Shown here in pieces: positions 36,931 to 49,097 of a stretch of 64,000 nucleotides of DNA. The notes under the pieces are model-generated. The model made no database searches, had not been told where the DNA came from, and saw nothing but the letters and a program-made list of their open reading frames with translations. The position numbers and the translations under genes were made by a program. The DNA lies in assembly GCA_023079485.1 (NCBI GenBank), contig CM041091.1, positions 33,564,146-33,628,145 on the forward strand, in the 5' to 3' direction. This DNA is from Archilochus colubris. Its lineage: Eukaryota; Chordata; Aves; Apodiformes; Trochilidae. Each line of letters begins with the position of its first letter. Within the stretch, counting starts at the first letter, position 1.

Positions 36931-39900
36931 TTGTTGTCCAGGGAGGGGGTTGGGGCCTCATCCCTGGAGATGCTCTGTGCTCTTTATTCAAAACTCTTGT
37001 CTATGGCTTGTAAGATTTTGTTTAACATCTGCTCAGACAATCAGAACTGAGTGATCAGCTCCAAACATACTTGTTTTGGGTTTTTTTTCTCTTTGTTATT
37101 CTTTACATAAGGGGAGAAAAAGACAAGAATTAAACTTTTTGGGGAAAATGACTTGTTTATACCTGCCTGGCTCCCATTGCAGTGTTGCCATTGATATGAA
37201 GTTACAAAGTCCCTAAATATTTACATTTTTATACAGCAGTCACATTCTAAGCAGAAGGGATGATTTATTTGTCATTACTCCATGCAGCTGGCACATGGGG
37301 TGCCAATGAAAGAGGGGCTGGGGCTGCAGTTTGTGCTGACACAGAGGGAGGGAAATGCTGAGCACCCCCATGTCCCATCCTTCCTTCAGGTGACCACACT
37401 CTTCTTCCTTCCACCCCTTGTAAAACCAAAGGGAATGCTGTGGGAACACACTGGCTGTCCTCCCGGGGGGGGGTTTTTGCACTGAATTCCCAAAGCAGAC
37501 TTTGGGAAGAGGATTTGGCATTTGCTTTGCTGCATCCACCTGGGCTGCCCCTTCCATTGAAGGGTTCTTCTCTCTGTGCTTCTCCCACAAGGTTCAAAAG
37601 GCAGCAAGTTGTTATTCTGCAAATCCTTTGCCAGTCAAATCTCTTACTTGACATCAGAAATTCCCATTTGGATATTCCTCTGGAATAAATCCTAGTTGTC
37701 TACCTGACTCCAGGTCATGTCCCAGGTCAGGGGAGCAGAGAGGGTCAAGGTGGCCTCACCAGGGCATTTGTTTTATCAGTTGTGTTTTGTAACCCCCTGT
37801 GCCCTGTTATCCTTTTGGGGATCCCTGGGCACGTTGCAGTTATCCACTTTTTGATAGGAAGGAGAGTTTTTAGGAGAAGGTCAAAGAAGATTAATAAGGG
37901 ACAGAATGTCTAATAACTACACAATATTAGAAAAAAATAGGACAATGATTACTGCTCATAGTGGGCTGTTTGATCTTATTACTCTGCACTAGCAGAATCC
38001 ATAATTTACAGCTTTAATAAACTCCCAGCCTCTTTGGGCTGAGATATACATTGCTGGTGGGTTTATTAGCTACAAAATAGGAAGATGCTTTATGCAACAT
38101 AATTACCCTGCCTAAGCAAACATCTAATCACCTCTAACCATTGGTTTTTATGCATTACTAAAAGGGACAAAATCAGACAAACTGCAACCTTGAGACAACG
38201 TGGGGTTTGACATTCATGATGCTCTCAAGCAGAGGTCACTCTGTCTTGGGCCAGATGCCAAAAGCTCCAGGTACCAAAGTTCAGACATGATGCCCTGCAG
38301 GTTGTGGTAACCACAGATTTGTTTTGAAAGCCCAGCAGAATTTGGGAAGGAAAAGAGATACAGTGCAGCTCCTAAATACAGCACAGAAGGGGGGCTCAGA
38401 AAAGTCTGTGTAATACTCCAGCCATGCTGGGAAACAGTGTCAGGTTATTTGCCCGAGTGGTGAGCCACTTCCAGTCCCACTCTTTCCCTTCCCTCTCACA
38501 CCTCAAGTCTCTTAACTCAGCTCATCTCAACACCTTCCTCTGGCAAATGTCAGTGTGTTCTTTTCAGGGCTCAATATTAAGAAGAAATTTAAAAGGATGT
38601 TACCAGGTAGATTTTTGAGTGTTGTCCTTGGCTTTTCCAGTCCAGACTCATCTTGATTTCAACCATTTAAATTCCTCCTGCCTTTTCTTTTGTTGTTGGA
38701 CAGCCTTTGCCTCCCCAGCCTGAATATGGGAACTGTTTTTCTCTTGTGTACATGGCAAACTTGAATGATACATCTTCATTTTAAGGCCTTTCTGGCCTAA
38801 TCCATCCATCTACCCATCATCTCTTTCAGCATGCAGAGCCAGGGCACCTGCACTCATCCAGTGAATGATGCTGACTCTGGCTGCTGGTGTTTAATATACT
38901 TAGACAAGCTTTGTTCTCTGCTGCAAAGTCACCTTGCTGTCCTCCAGCTTTCCCCTTACTATTTTATCTTCTGGGATGCCAATAAACAATTCCTGCTTTT
39001 TTCCTGCTGGCTAATATAATTTCCTCCTTTCCTTGCTGCCTGTTTTCTCTTCTGTTATCCTTGGATTGCTCGTTTTGAGGGGGTCACTTGTATGGATGGT
39101 TAGAGCCTTCTTCTTCAGCCAACTGCAGGAAAAGTCCCACTGCTGCTACTACCAAGAATAATTATTTTAGAGGATGCCCTTTTCCTGTGCTAGGTAGGGG
39201 AGGATAAAGTGAGGAGGCTTAGGAAATGTGACATAGACACCCACACCACCACATCTGTGATTCCACTTGGGCTCCTCTCAATTCTCTTGGAGCTTTTGAG
39301 TGTCTCCAGCAGGCACTGACCAACATTCACCTGCTTGGTAGGAAGAGCCTGAGAGCTGCAGGGGTAAATTCCACTGCCCTGAAACCCTGGGCAAGGAGAA
39401 GGCAGTGGGAAGCAGCAGAGCCAGGTTGTACCTTACAGAGCATCTCATGGCTCTTTGTTCCTTTATGTTTCACACAGCTCATCACCTCCTGATCACTGCC
39501 TTCATGTTCAGTGGGTGTAGTTATGAGTTAATTGAGGATTCTCTGACCATTTCCCCTCCTTTCCCACTCCATATGCAGTTTTTTCTATCCCTCTTTCTCA
39601 GGCTGTAGCTCAGGTGTTGTGTATATTTGTAATTCCCCATCATCATCACTAGCAGTGTTTCATTACACCTTTTCTGGGTGCTTCCCAACTTGCTTCCCAA
39701 CTTTAAAGTCTCTCTCCCTTACTCCCCTTCTTATCTTCCCCTTGGAGGGCAGTGGAGACATAACAGAGAGCATCTCTCACCTGGTTGTGACCTAAACCTG
39801 ACCAATTTATTGGAATAAACAGGATTCAGGAGCAGCAGCAGAGGAGTGATGAGAAACTAAGAGACTCAAACCATCCCTGGGCTCTCTGGGGAGCTGTGCT

Positions 39901-42900
39901 GTACCTGGGATGAAGCCCTGTGCTTGGCCCAGTTGGGTCCATTGGGCTGGGGGCCAAAAAACAGTGGGCACCTTCAGGGGGGGGCAGAGGGAAGGAGAAG
40001 TGATTGATTTTGGGACCTGTGCAGAAATCATTCCCTCCTTAGCAAAGGCTTGGGTGCAGTGATGGACAGGGAAGGCACTGGCTGACAAATCAGCCTGGAT
40101 TTAGGGATAACTAAGTGGGGGTTAGGGGTGGGTGTCATCAAAGCTTATAAAATGATCCCATTATTCAGTTTAAGACAAGTAAAGCAGATGTCATGGCACC
40201 TCAGGCTGCTGCCCTGAACTGCATTTACCAGTAGATCAGCCTAGGAAAGGTTCTGCATAACACTTATGGTTCAATTTCCATGCATTGTTTAACTTCCTAA
40301 ATCTAATTCACTTTTCCACCCACTACTTAATTTAATTTTCATGCATATAATGACTGAAATAGAGCATCAGTGTGCCAGAGGCTAGCAGAGGGACCAGGCA
40401 GAGGTCAAGTGAACGTCTGAAAAACAAAAGGAATTACAGAGGACACTAATTGCTTTATTACAGGTTTTATCATCTGGTTTATAGAAGGAAGAACCTCGGA
40501 AGGGATTGTCAAAGGTTTTAAGTGTTTTCACATTTTTGGAGTACCAGAAGAGGTATAGTGACAGAGAGCTGTAACCTTCATGTGTCCTTGCAGAATTCTG
40601 GTGGTTTATTGGTGGCAAGCAGAGGAATAAAACTGGGAGAAGAACCATTAGCACCAAATCATATTGTGGAAACATTTTCCTCCTTGGGCTTGAGTTTGGG
40701 CTCTGCCAGAAGTCTGGTTTCTATCTTTTTGTTATGCTTTGGTGTGGTGAATGTGAGAAGGAGAGCTTCAGAGAATGGAGGATAAGTTGGTTTATGTTTG
40801 GTTTTTTTTAGGGGTTGGTTTTGTTTTGCAGTCTTTGGTAAAAAAGCCCATTAAGGTGTTTTTATTTATTTTTTTAGATATAAAGATATTCTTTCCCCAG
40901 TACAAAAGTTAGGTGTCCTATTGCTCAGCCTGAGCTATTCTGGCACAACCAGAGAAATGGAAGAATAGTGAATAACATTATGGTCCTTCTAGCAAAAACA
41001 TGTAAAGCAGTTAATGGTTACTGATGTACAAGTTTGACATTGTAGTATCCAGTAGTATATTTGACTAATACTTGGAGTATTAGAGTGGGTTTGGGTGTCC
41101 AGAATACCTGCAGTCAGCAACTGTAAAATAAGTATTTGAAGATTTTGCTTTCATTCCATGAAAACACAGATTTCTGGGGTATTTTTTAGCTGTGACTGGC
41201 GATCTTCTGCATTTGCATGAGTCATTTGTGTGCACAACAGAGTTGCAACTGAGCCTCAGTTGTCTCTGAGTTTCTTGGTGACTGAAGACATCCTGATAAC
41301 GTGATGGTAACCAAAGCCAGGAAGTTTCCTCCCTTTAATTTTGTTTCCTGCAGGCACCCAGCCCCAGCCATGGGGTAGGTTTTGGGGAAGAGCTGAGAGC
41401 TGCTGGGGGCTGCCCAAAACCTCACTGCCTCCCTCCTTGGGAGTGTGGAGCAGCCTGTAAACCTTCAAACCAACAACAACAACAAAAAAAAGCATCATCC
41501 CAGGGTTGGGATGATCCCTGTCTGGGGGTGGGGAATCACCCAAGAGGCTGCTGGCTGTGGTCCAGCATCCCATGGATCATCAGGAGAGCCCCAGCCCTTC
41601 CCCAGGGAACTGGACCTCTCACCCCACGTTACCCCAATCCATCACCACAGCAAAGCTGCTGCTCTGCTGATGGATTGGTGCAATAATCTGAGCCAGGCAG
41701 AGCCATGATCTATTAGACAAAAGATTGCACCACTTATGGAAGCAAGGTTCCAGGAAGATATTCAGGATAATTACAGGCTGCTGGCTGACTTTTACTGGCA
41801 AGAAAGTCAGCCAAGGTACCCAGCATACAGCAGGAGCTGCTTTCCTAGCCCGGGCTGGGAATGCTGGGGATGAGATGGGGATGCTGTTAGTACAGCAGTA
41901 AATGTTCATTATCCCTCAGCTGCAGTGGCTGGTTTTTAATTTATCCTGGTCATTTGGTGGAAAAAATCTATATATCAGTCCCTCCAGGGACTGCCTCAAA
42001 GTAATTTCTTTTTAGGGCCGTGCTTCTTTGTCTGCTGTTGTCTCCATGTAGTGCCTTGGTTCTGTGGTTTGCTGTACAACAACAGGAGCTGGTGCTTGTA
42101 ACCCAGGCCCAGAAACAACCTCCAGTTGTTTGGTTTTGGGGTTTGACTCTGGTGTGGGCACTTTGGTACCTTCCTGGTGCAGCATTATTGGAGTCAGTAA
42201 ACACAGGCAGAGAGTAATTGTGTCCTCTGCATTTTGCACTGGTCAGAAGTCACCTCCTTGCAGGAGGAAAACTGCTTGCCAGGTATTTTGTATTTGTGAT
42301 GAGCTCTATGCTTTTGCATGATACAGTTTTCCCTGTTGATTCCCAGCTTTCTGAATCCCTCCTCAGTTTGACTTTTTACAGGGGCAAAGCGGTGGCTGGA
42401 GAGCAAAACCAAAGCCTTCAAGTACATTAAAAAATGGGAGTTGCAGAAAATTTAAGAAAGGAAATTATCCAGTGAAAATTACTACTTTTTCTCTCCTATG
42501 TCTGTGGGTTGGTGGAGCACAGGTCTGACATGGACAGGGGCTTGTAGGGGGTTGGTAGATATGGTGCAAAGAGAGAAATAAAGCTGAGAGATCACCTTTC
42601 CAATGAAGAATAATAAAATTATTGAATAGCCTGGGGAAAGTCTAGTTCCTTTTATTCTGATTTTTTTTTTTTCCAAATAAGTGTATGAACTTCTGGTTAA
42701 CAGGATAATATCTCTAACAATAATTAATATCACTGCTGCTTCTATCCAAGGTCTCCAAGTGACTTCACAGGCAATTAATCCCATGAGGATGGAAGTACTG
42801 ATGCCATCCTTTGTACAGATGGGATCTGAAGGCAGAGGAGCTTCATTTTCTGAGCCAAATCCACCCAACTAAATGGGATGTGGGAACTGTGGCTTTAAAA

Positions 42901-45900
42901 AGGGTTTTAGTGACTGGCAGAAGAGTGTGGAGCAGAAGCTGAGGGGTGGGATGGGGGTCACCCAACCCAGCCCTGCCTCCAGCCCACCCTTTCCGTGGGG
43001 CACTTGTAGGAAAATGGGTGGGAAGAGGGTAAAATTATCAGTGAGGAAGTGAAAAAATTAAAATAAAAAATATCCTTTGGGGAGCTCAGGAGTGAGAAGT
43101 GGGGCTTTGTGTAACACCAGGACATACTGCACCTGGTGTACAAACATCTTTCTCAAAGGGAATGTCCTTGCCTCCTTTCCTGTGAAAAATGCTCCAGTGA
43201 ACAATTCATCTTGTAGTTTCCTCCCAGTTACACTGCAGAAAGTGAAACAGGATCGAAAACAAATAAATCTGACATCCCATAAAGCACAAATACAGTCTGC
43301 CTTTTCAAAGTGAAATCCCAGCCTTGTTGAACCATGAATATGATTTCAGGTTGATTTTGTATCACTGGAGTTTTTGCAGGGATTGTGTATTACAACATGC
43401 ATCAAACCAACGTGCTCTGCCCTCTGGGATTAGTTGTTATATGCTTTTTTTTTTTTTTCTTTTATATTTTTGCTCTGCAGTGTGTAATAAAGTGCCTGCA
43501 AAAAGAAGGCTGGAAAAGGAAAAGACTGGGTTGTGGGGTTTTTTTTGCATTACAAGGAAATTCAGTTGTCATATAATGTAGCAAACAGTTAAAAAACCTC
43601 AGTTTGGTCATCATGGTTAAGATGATTTTTAATGCTAATATATGAGAAACATCTTGACAGCCCAGGAAACTCCAGGGTTGGCTGCAAACCTCTTTTCTAG
43701 ATCACTTTTCTGAAAGTCTGCTACATCTCTGTGCTGCAGATACTTCCAGATCATCACTCATATCAGCTGCTTGCTGCAGTTTTTCTGCTTTCAGCTTCTC
43801 ACCCTGCCCAGTGCTCGAGCTGCTCAGAACGTGTACAACAAGTACCAAATGTTATGTCAGAATTATCCTTTTCATTTCAGCTTTGCTCAGGGTCAGACAT
43901 CTTTGCAGGGCAGCAAGAAACCAACCCCTGCTTGTGTCAAATACGAAATGTATTAAGCACGGTATTAAATACAAGCATTAAATATCAGGCAGTCACTAGA
44001 AGAAGGTCACCAACTCATCAGCATTAGCTCTGTGTCCATGAAATGGGGGTGGATTTGCTGTCAGCTCTTGCTTTGTTTTTATACCAGCTGAAAAATGTAG
44101 AACTAAAGGGGAGCAGTGCAGTGTCAAGCAGATTTTCTGTGAGCTCTCAGGAGTTCAGCAAAATCCTCAGGAAACTGGACTCAGTCTGGGGGGAAGATGT
44201 TAATTGGGGCTGGAAACAGCTGCCCAGAGAATTCAAATGCAGATGAATTGAAGTGGACTTCAAAGACCCATAAAGGACCAGCAGAACATGACATTCTCTC
44301 TCCCATCTTATAGCTCAGGCTGCCCAAAAATGAAGCCAAAGGCCTCCAAGGCTCAGCTGTTAACACCTTGTCCTCCAGGAGCCCAGAGAGGTGTTCCCAG
44401 ATGCTGGCTGAGAGCCCCAGGAGTGGTGCCAAGGCCCAAGCTCTGCTCTTAGTGTCTCTCTCTTGTCTTCCATCAGGTTATACAAACTTCTGGCCAGCCC
44501 CTGCCTGCAGATGGTGAGCAGGTTGGCAAGGAAAGGCTGGAGAGCCAAGGATGCTGGAGCCTTATTTTGGTAACTATTCCTCCAGGTACTCCCTGAGCAC
44601 CAGCTGCAGGAATGAGGTTGGTATTGCATGTACAGCATCACCAAAAGAGATTTTTTTTTTTTTCCCTTATTTTGCAAAAATCGGGGTGGAAATCAGGAAG
44701 GTGGACAGTTTGGCATCCCTGGCTGAGCAGATGTCCAGCTCTCCATGCTGCCTGGCTCCTAGGATCCCAGCTGGCAAACCACCTCCTTCTTCCCCTCAGT
44801 GATGGATGGGATTCCTGGCTGGGGAGACAAATGCCTTTTGTCCACGGTCCAGCATAGCAAAACCTCAGCCAATCTGAAAATAAATCCCAGCATGGTGTAA
44901 ACACTCATAAAGACTTTCAGCAAACACAAAGCACGTCCTGGAGGAGACATTCTCTGCAGGGTTTTCCCCATTAAAAGTGGGGGTTGCAGTAATGAAGAGC
45001 ACGCTTAGTAACGAATAAAAAAACCCCAAAAAACAACAAACCAGCCCTCAATTATCTACAAGAGGTTCCTTTGGGATCCCTTGCAGCAGGGGAGCAGTGG
45101 AGGAGGGAGATACTCCTCAGGAGAAGGAGTAGTAGTAAAGTTACAAGTGGACATAGGTGAGACGTAGAACCAGTAACTTGTTGGGCAGTCTGAAAAACAG
45201 AGTTAATGAAAAAGTAGACAATCTTACCATGTTGTGAGGCTATTAATATTCCCTTTATGTTTATGCATGTCAAACTAGAATCTTTTACTCAGGAAGCAGC
45301 AAAACCATGATCTAGTTTGTATGTAAAACCAACAGCTTAGGTATGCAACCTACAAATGTATAGGGGTCATTTTTATGTCTTTGGTAAACTTCAGAAATGT
45401 TAAAGTATTACTGGTCCTCATCTCCTTTTTCATTCTGTCCTGGTTTTCTGAAGCAAAAATTAATCCTTTCTCACCTTAGAAAAAAAGGAGCTGCTTCCTG
45501 AGGAATTCAGACCATTCATTTAAGAAGAAAGATGTATGTTTGGGGCAGGGTTTTCTCTCTACCATCCTCACCACAGCCCCCAAAGTTAATCTTTTATAAT
45601 TGCAATTACTTCACTGCTTTCCAAACTGATTTCTACACCTGCTAGTTTAAGGTAACAACGAGTGTTACAGGTATTAAATATGAACTTAAATCTGAGAAGT
45701 GCCCCATGAGACCCTTTTACAGCAGAGACCTCACTGCACATGCATCTGAATTTCAAACTAGTTGTAGTTTTTTCCAGTCAATTCAAGAGGAAAAGCTTAG
45801 TTTAAATTTTTATTTAATTTTTATTTTAATTTTTTTTTAATTTTATTTTTTTTAAGAGAAACCTCCTGACTTTGAAGCCTCTTATTAAATAAGAATTGCC

Positions 45901-47520
45901 ACTACAGCTTTTGTCGATGGATGGGCAGGAAAACAACTGATGGATATTGAAAGACAAACTCTGATAAAGGTAAAAAACCCCAACACATAAGGACTAAATC
46001 CAAGCCCTAGATTTTCAGGAGCAATCAGAAGTGCATATAAATGAAATGCTTTAGCCATGTGAAGTATAAAAATTCCAATTATCAGGGTGCAAGACATAAG
46101 GAGCAGGATTCAATGCCAGAACCTTTGGCATAGGCAAATTCTAGGGTTTTGAGACATAAAAGGTTGAAAAATACCTCTGACATTTCTCTTGTACAAAACC
46201 ATTCTTAACACCTGGTCATGAAAAAAAGACTCCCTGATCTGTCAGAGGGTAGGTATTAAAATAAATTAGAATATAGGGTGTCATTTAAATATAATTCTGC
46301 TTTGTAACTTGAGGGGAGATTTACTCTACAACTCGTGAGCATCGCTGGCAATAAAATGGCACAGGAATAAAATAGAATATTTTCTTGTTGGGACAGCCAC
46401 CATCTGGTCCAGCTGACCACAAAATAGTTAAAGCATCATCCAAGTATCTGCAGCCTCGGCAGTTTTGGGGAACCAACCATCCCAATGCCACTAGATGGCA
46501 TTACCGGCCCACGATTCACCCAGCCGGCTGGTGTGACGTCATTATGACGCAGCAGGCGGATTTGGGGTAAGACAGCTGGAAATCGTGGCTTTGGGGAAGG
46601 AGTCGCGGAATTTACGCGGTGGTTCGGGGCAAAGGGACATCACCCACTGGTGCCGGGCGATGGGCAGGGAAGGAGGTGATGAGAAGAAAAACTGCCAGAA
46701 AAGGTCCTGCTGGGAAAAAATGGCTGGGAATGGTCCTGCTGGGGAGAAAAAATAATTCTGGGAAGGATCTTGGTGGAAAAGGAAACGTTCTGGAGTGTTT
46801 GGAATGCCCATGGCAGAGCTTGGTGCTCTATGGCCGTGCCTTGACATCACCATCCTCACCTTGTCAGGTCAGGTGAAATGCCAGAGAAAGGGAAGGAAGG
46901 GGTTAAAATCTCCGTGTTCAACACAAAAATTGGTTTTTTGGGTTTTTTTTCCAGAGGGTTAGACTCTCCTGAATCAATGAAGTTGTGTTTGGGTGTTTAC
47001 CAGGGATTTCTTCTGGCTGGTGAAAGGGTTTCTGCCAGGCAAGAAGCAGTCAGTGTTAATAGGTATTTTCTGTGTAAGTATTTTCATGTCCTGGGCTGGC
47101 AGCTCTACTGAGAAAGGAAGAATTTAATAAGCTCTCTGTATACTTGCAAATCTGTACGTTTAGGAAATAGATGAAATACATTTTCTAATTTACATGGCAG
47201 GTGCCTAAACCTTGTAAGAAAATCCACCCAGCTCACCCTGGGGTTTGCCATGAGGCACTTTACAAAGGGTATGGGCTCTGCTCATTCCATGTCAGGGGTC
47301 AGGTTGTTTCCTGAACTAATTTCACTGGAATGGAAAGGGTATCAAGTGCTGCACCTTTGAGGTTTGAAGACACTCTAAAAATATGCCTGAAGCAGTGGTA
47401 TTCAGGTGCATACCCTGCCAGTTGTGTGTATCAGCTGTTTCTAAGTTTGCAGTGTGCACAGAGGAACATTCAGGGCAAATTTTACCTTAGCAGGACAGTG
47501 GATTTCAAGTTTTCTTCTTT
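36931..47520. other. Intergenic DNA, no gene seen
   Basis: About 10.6 kb without a recognisable exon. Two AT-rich, repeat-free patches (about 37910-38170 and 40150-40370) look like candidate conserved non-coding elements. A T/A-rich simple stretch is at 45806-45858. A small CpG-containing patch at 46490-46640 carries a perfect TGACGTCA palindrome. No coding frame exceeds about 130 codons. Confidence 0.5.
46534..46541. promoter_or_regulatory. CRE palindrome TGACGTCA
   Basis: A full consensus cAMP-response element (CREB/ATF site), followed 4 bases later by TGACGC, a near half-site. It lies in a local CpG-containing patch about 1.7 kb upstream of the FOXI-like start codon. The site is exact; its function is inference. 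Confidence 0.35.
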
Positions 47521-47527
47521 CAACTCA

Positions 47528-47559
<32 letters not shown>

Positions 47560-47580
47560 AGAAAAGAAAAAAAAAAAAAG
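47521..47580. repeat. A-rich simple repeat
   Basis: About 55 bases of A runs broken by single G residues. No element body is recognisable upstream, so it could be a poly(A) tail of an old retroelement or a simple repeat. Confidence 0.8.
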
Positions 47581-47921
47581 AGTTTATTAATTTGCTAGAA
47601 ATCAAGGGAATTTGGGGCAGCTGGGCTTGTCAGGCTGCTTTACACTACGGAGGAGTCAGGGATTGCTGGGGTCAGTCCAGGTTCAGGAATTGCATTACAA
47701 AGCACCGAACAGGGAGGTTTCAAGCTTTGCTGCCCAAGCTTTTGCATCCTCCCCGCAGAACCAGAACCATCGGGTCAGGCTGTGACCCACTGCTGGGAGC
47801 TGCACACACCCAGCCAAACCTCAGCTCACCAAGCCCTGCAAACCCCGGGCTTCTTCCCCAATTTGGTGCCCAGTCTCCGAGGGACATTTCCAGAGAGGGT
47901 TTGGGAACTTTTTTGGGTTTG

Positions 47922-48062
47922 GGGAAGGAGGGAAGGAGAGAGGGATGGAAGAAATAGGGGAGGGAGGGAGGGAAAGAGGGATGGAAGGAGGCAGGGATGG
48001 AAAGAGGGATGGAAAGAGGGATGGGAGGAGGGGTGGGAAGGAGGGGTGGGAGGAGGGGGTTA
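47922..48062. repeat. GGA/GGGATGGAAAGA polypurine tract
   Basis: About 140 bases of nearly pure purine on the plus strand (GGGAGGGAGGGAAAGAGGGATGG and variants), 170-310 bases upstream of the FOXI-like start codon. Such tracts can form triplex structures and are common in GC-rich promoters. Confidence 0.75.
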
Positions 48063-48109
48063 CCCTGCAGGTGCCTGCAGGTGCTTTGGGGGGTGTGTGG
48101 AGGGGTCTG

Positions 48110-48234
48110 GGGGAACGGGGGGGGGGGGCTGCCGTCGGGGTTCCCGCCCCGCTCCTCCGCGCTGTCCGGCCGCTGCGCTATTTAAGCGGGTAAGCGCGGA
48201 GAGTTCGCGGAGCTGTCGGGGTTTGAGGCGGAGC
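48110..48234 (+). promoter_or_regulatory. Core promoter and short 5' UTR of the FOXI-like gene
   Basis: A GC-rich block (G run at 48117-48129, GC boxes such as CCCGCCCCGC) leads into a TATA-like TATTTAAG at 48179-48186. Transcription would then start near 48210, giving a 5' UTR of about 25 bases before the ATG at 48235. Placement is by motif only. Confidence 0.5.
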
Positions 48235-48682
48235 ATGCAGGCTCTCGGGCCGGCACCGCAGCATCCTCCTCCTTCTCCTCTTCCTCCTCCTCATGCCCAG
48301 CAGCTGCTGGAGGCTGCGGGCTGCCCCGCTCTCTGCCCTCCTCAGCCCAGCCCCTACCTGTGGCTCGGCGGCCCCCCCGCCCCTTTCCTCCCCGCTTCCC
48401 CCTTCCCTCCGTCGGGTACCGAGGAGCGGGTCTGGCAGGGGTTCCCCCCCGCTCCCGAGTGCCCGAGGCCGGCCAGACCCCCTTACTCCTACTCGGCACT
48501 GATCGCCATGGCCATCCACAGCGCTCCGGGCCGGCGGCGGACCCTCAGCCAGATCTACCAGTACGTGGCCGAAAACTTCCCTTTTTACAAGAAAAGCAAA
48601 GCGGGGTGGCAGAACTCCATCCGACACAACCTCTCCCTCAACGACTGCTTCAAGAAAGTCCCGAGGGATGAGGGGGACCCGG
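48235..48682 (+). CDS. FOXI-class forkhead transcription factor, exon 1
   Basis: Exon 1 encodes 149 residues plus one base. The N-terminal part is Pro-rich and contains PYLWLGGP near residues 40-48, matching the conserved N-terminal motif of FOXI proteins. The forkhead DNA-binding domain starts with [14 protein letters not shown] at residue 81 and includes [20 protein letters not shown] and [11 protein letters not shown], all strongly FOXI-like. FOXI proteins are nuclear regulators of placode, pharyngeal arch and ionocyte development. The donor GTAAGG follows 48682, splitting a Gly codon; an intron at this place in the forkhead is typical of FOXI genes. Which paralogue (FOXI1, 2 or 3) cannot be decided here, because no neighbouring gene is recognisable. 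The domain has no break. Confidence 0.92.
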
Positions 48683-48830
48683 GTAAGGAGGGGGTGGAGG
48701 TGAGAGAACCGTCCCGTCCCACCCCATCCCATCCCTTTCCGTCCCGTCCCTTTCCATCCCGTCCCGTCCCGCTATAGGGGCGGATGTTGAGGAAGGGCCG
48801 GAGGGGGGTTTGGTCTCTGTGTCTCCGCAG
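48683..48830 (+). other. 148-bp intron of the FOXI-like gene
   Basis: It begins GTAAGG and ends TCTGTGTCTCCGCAG. Joining the flanks keeps the forkhead frame (Asp-Pro-Gly-Lys-Gly-Asn). It contains a CCCGTCCC/ATCCC simple repeat at about 48710-48772. Confidence 0.92.
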
Positions 48831-49012
48831 GCAAAGGCAATTACTGGACCCTCGACCCCAACTGCGAGAAAATGTTCGATAACGGCAATTTTAGGAGGAG
48901 GAGGAAGAAGAAAAAGAGGCGGGTGGAGGAGGAGGAGGATGCTGAGGGAGTCCTACCCCCATGCCCCCTTCTACAGCCGGGCTGGGGCCCAGGAAAGACC
49001 GGGATGCACTGA
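48831..49012 (+). CDS. FOXI-class forkhead transcription factor, exon 2 (short C-terminus)
   Basis: It completes the forkhead domain with [20 protein letters not shown] and [11 protein letters not shown], the usual FOXI wing and nuclear-localisation basic tail. An acidic run (EEEEDAEG) and about 20 unremarkable Pro/Gly-rich residues follow, and a TGA ends the frame at 49010-49012. The predicted protein is 209 residues, whereas vertebrate FOXI proteins are usually 300-400, so the C-terminal activation region is missing. The neighbouring frame over 48947-48985 encodes a short PFYSR-containing stretch reminiscent of the usual FOXI C-terminus. This may mean an internal deletion or frameshift removed the middle of the tail. 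Coding of the DNA-binding domain is intact, so a truncated but binding-competent protein is possible. An assembly error in this GC-rich exon is the alternative. Confidence 0.85.
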
Positions 49013-49081
49013 GGGAGGAGAGAGGAGAAGTTGTGTAGCTCAAATGTACGTTTTTATACATATATATGTATATATACACAT

Positions 49082-49087
49082 ATTAAA
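49082..49087 (+). terminator. Variant poly(A) signal ATTAAA
   Basis: It lies 70 bases after the FOXI-like stop codon, in an AT-rich stretch with TATATA runs (49056-49097). It would give a very short 3' UTR. It is the only near-canonical signal that I see close by. Confidence 0.35.
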
Positions 49088-49097
49088 AAATATATAA

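Noticed and set aside
37910..40370. Candidate conserved non-coding elements as features
   Set aside because: They look repeat-free and AT-rich, but conservation cannot be judged from one sequence, so they are mentioned only within the intergenic entries.
24448..47500. Many 60-170-codon frames in intergenic DNA
   Set aside because: No domains or splice context, and overlapping frames on both strands; several are translations of CR1.
48178..48732. Minus-strand frame of 184 codons opposite the FOXI-like exon
   Set aside because: Complement of a GC-rich coding exon, with low-complexity Arg/Gly content; the plus strand carries the conserved forkhead.
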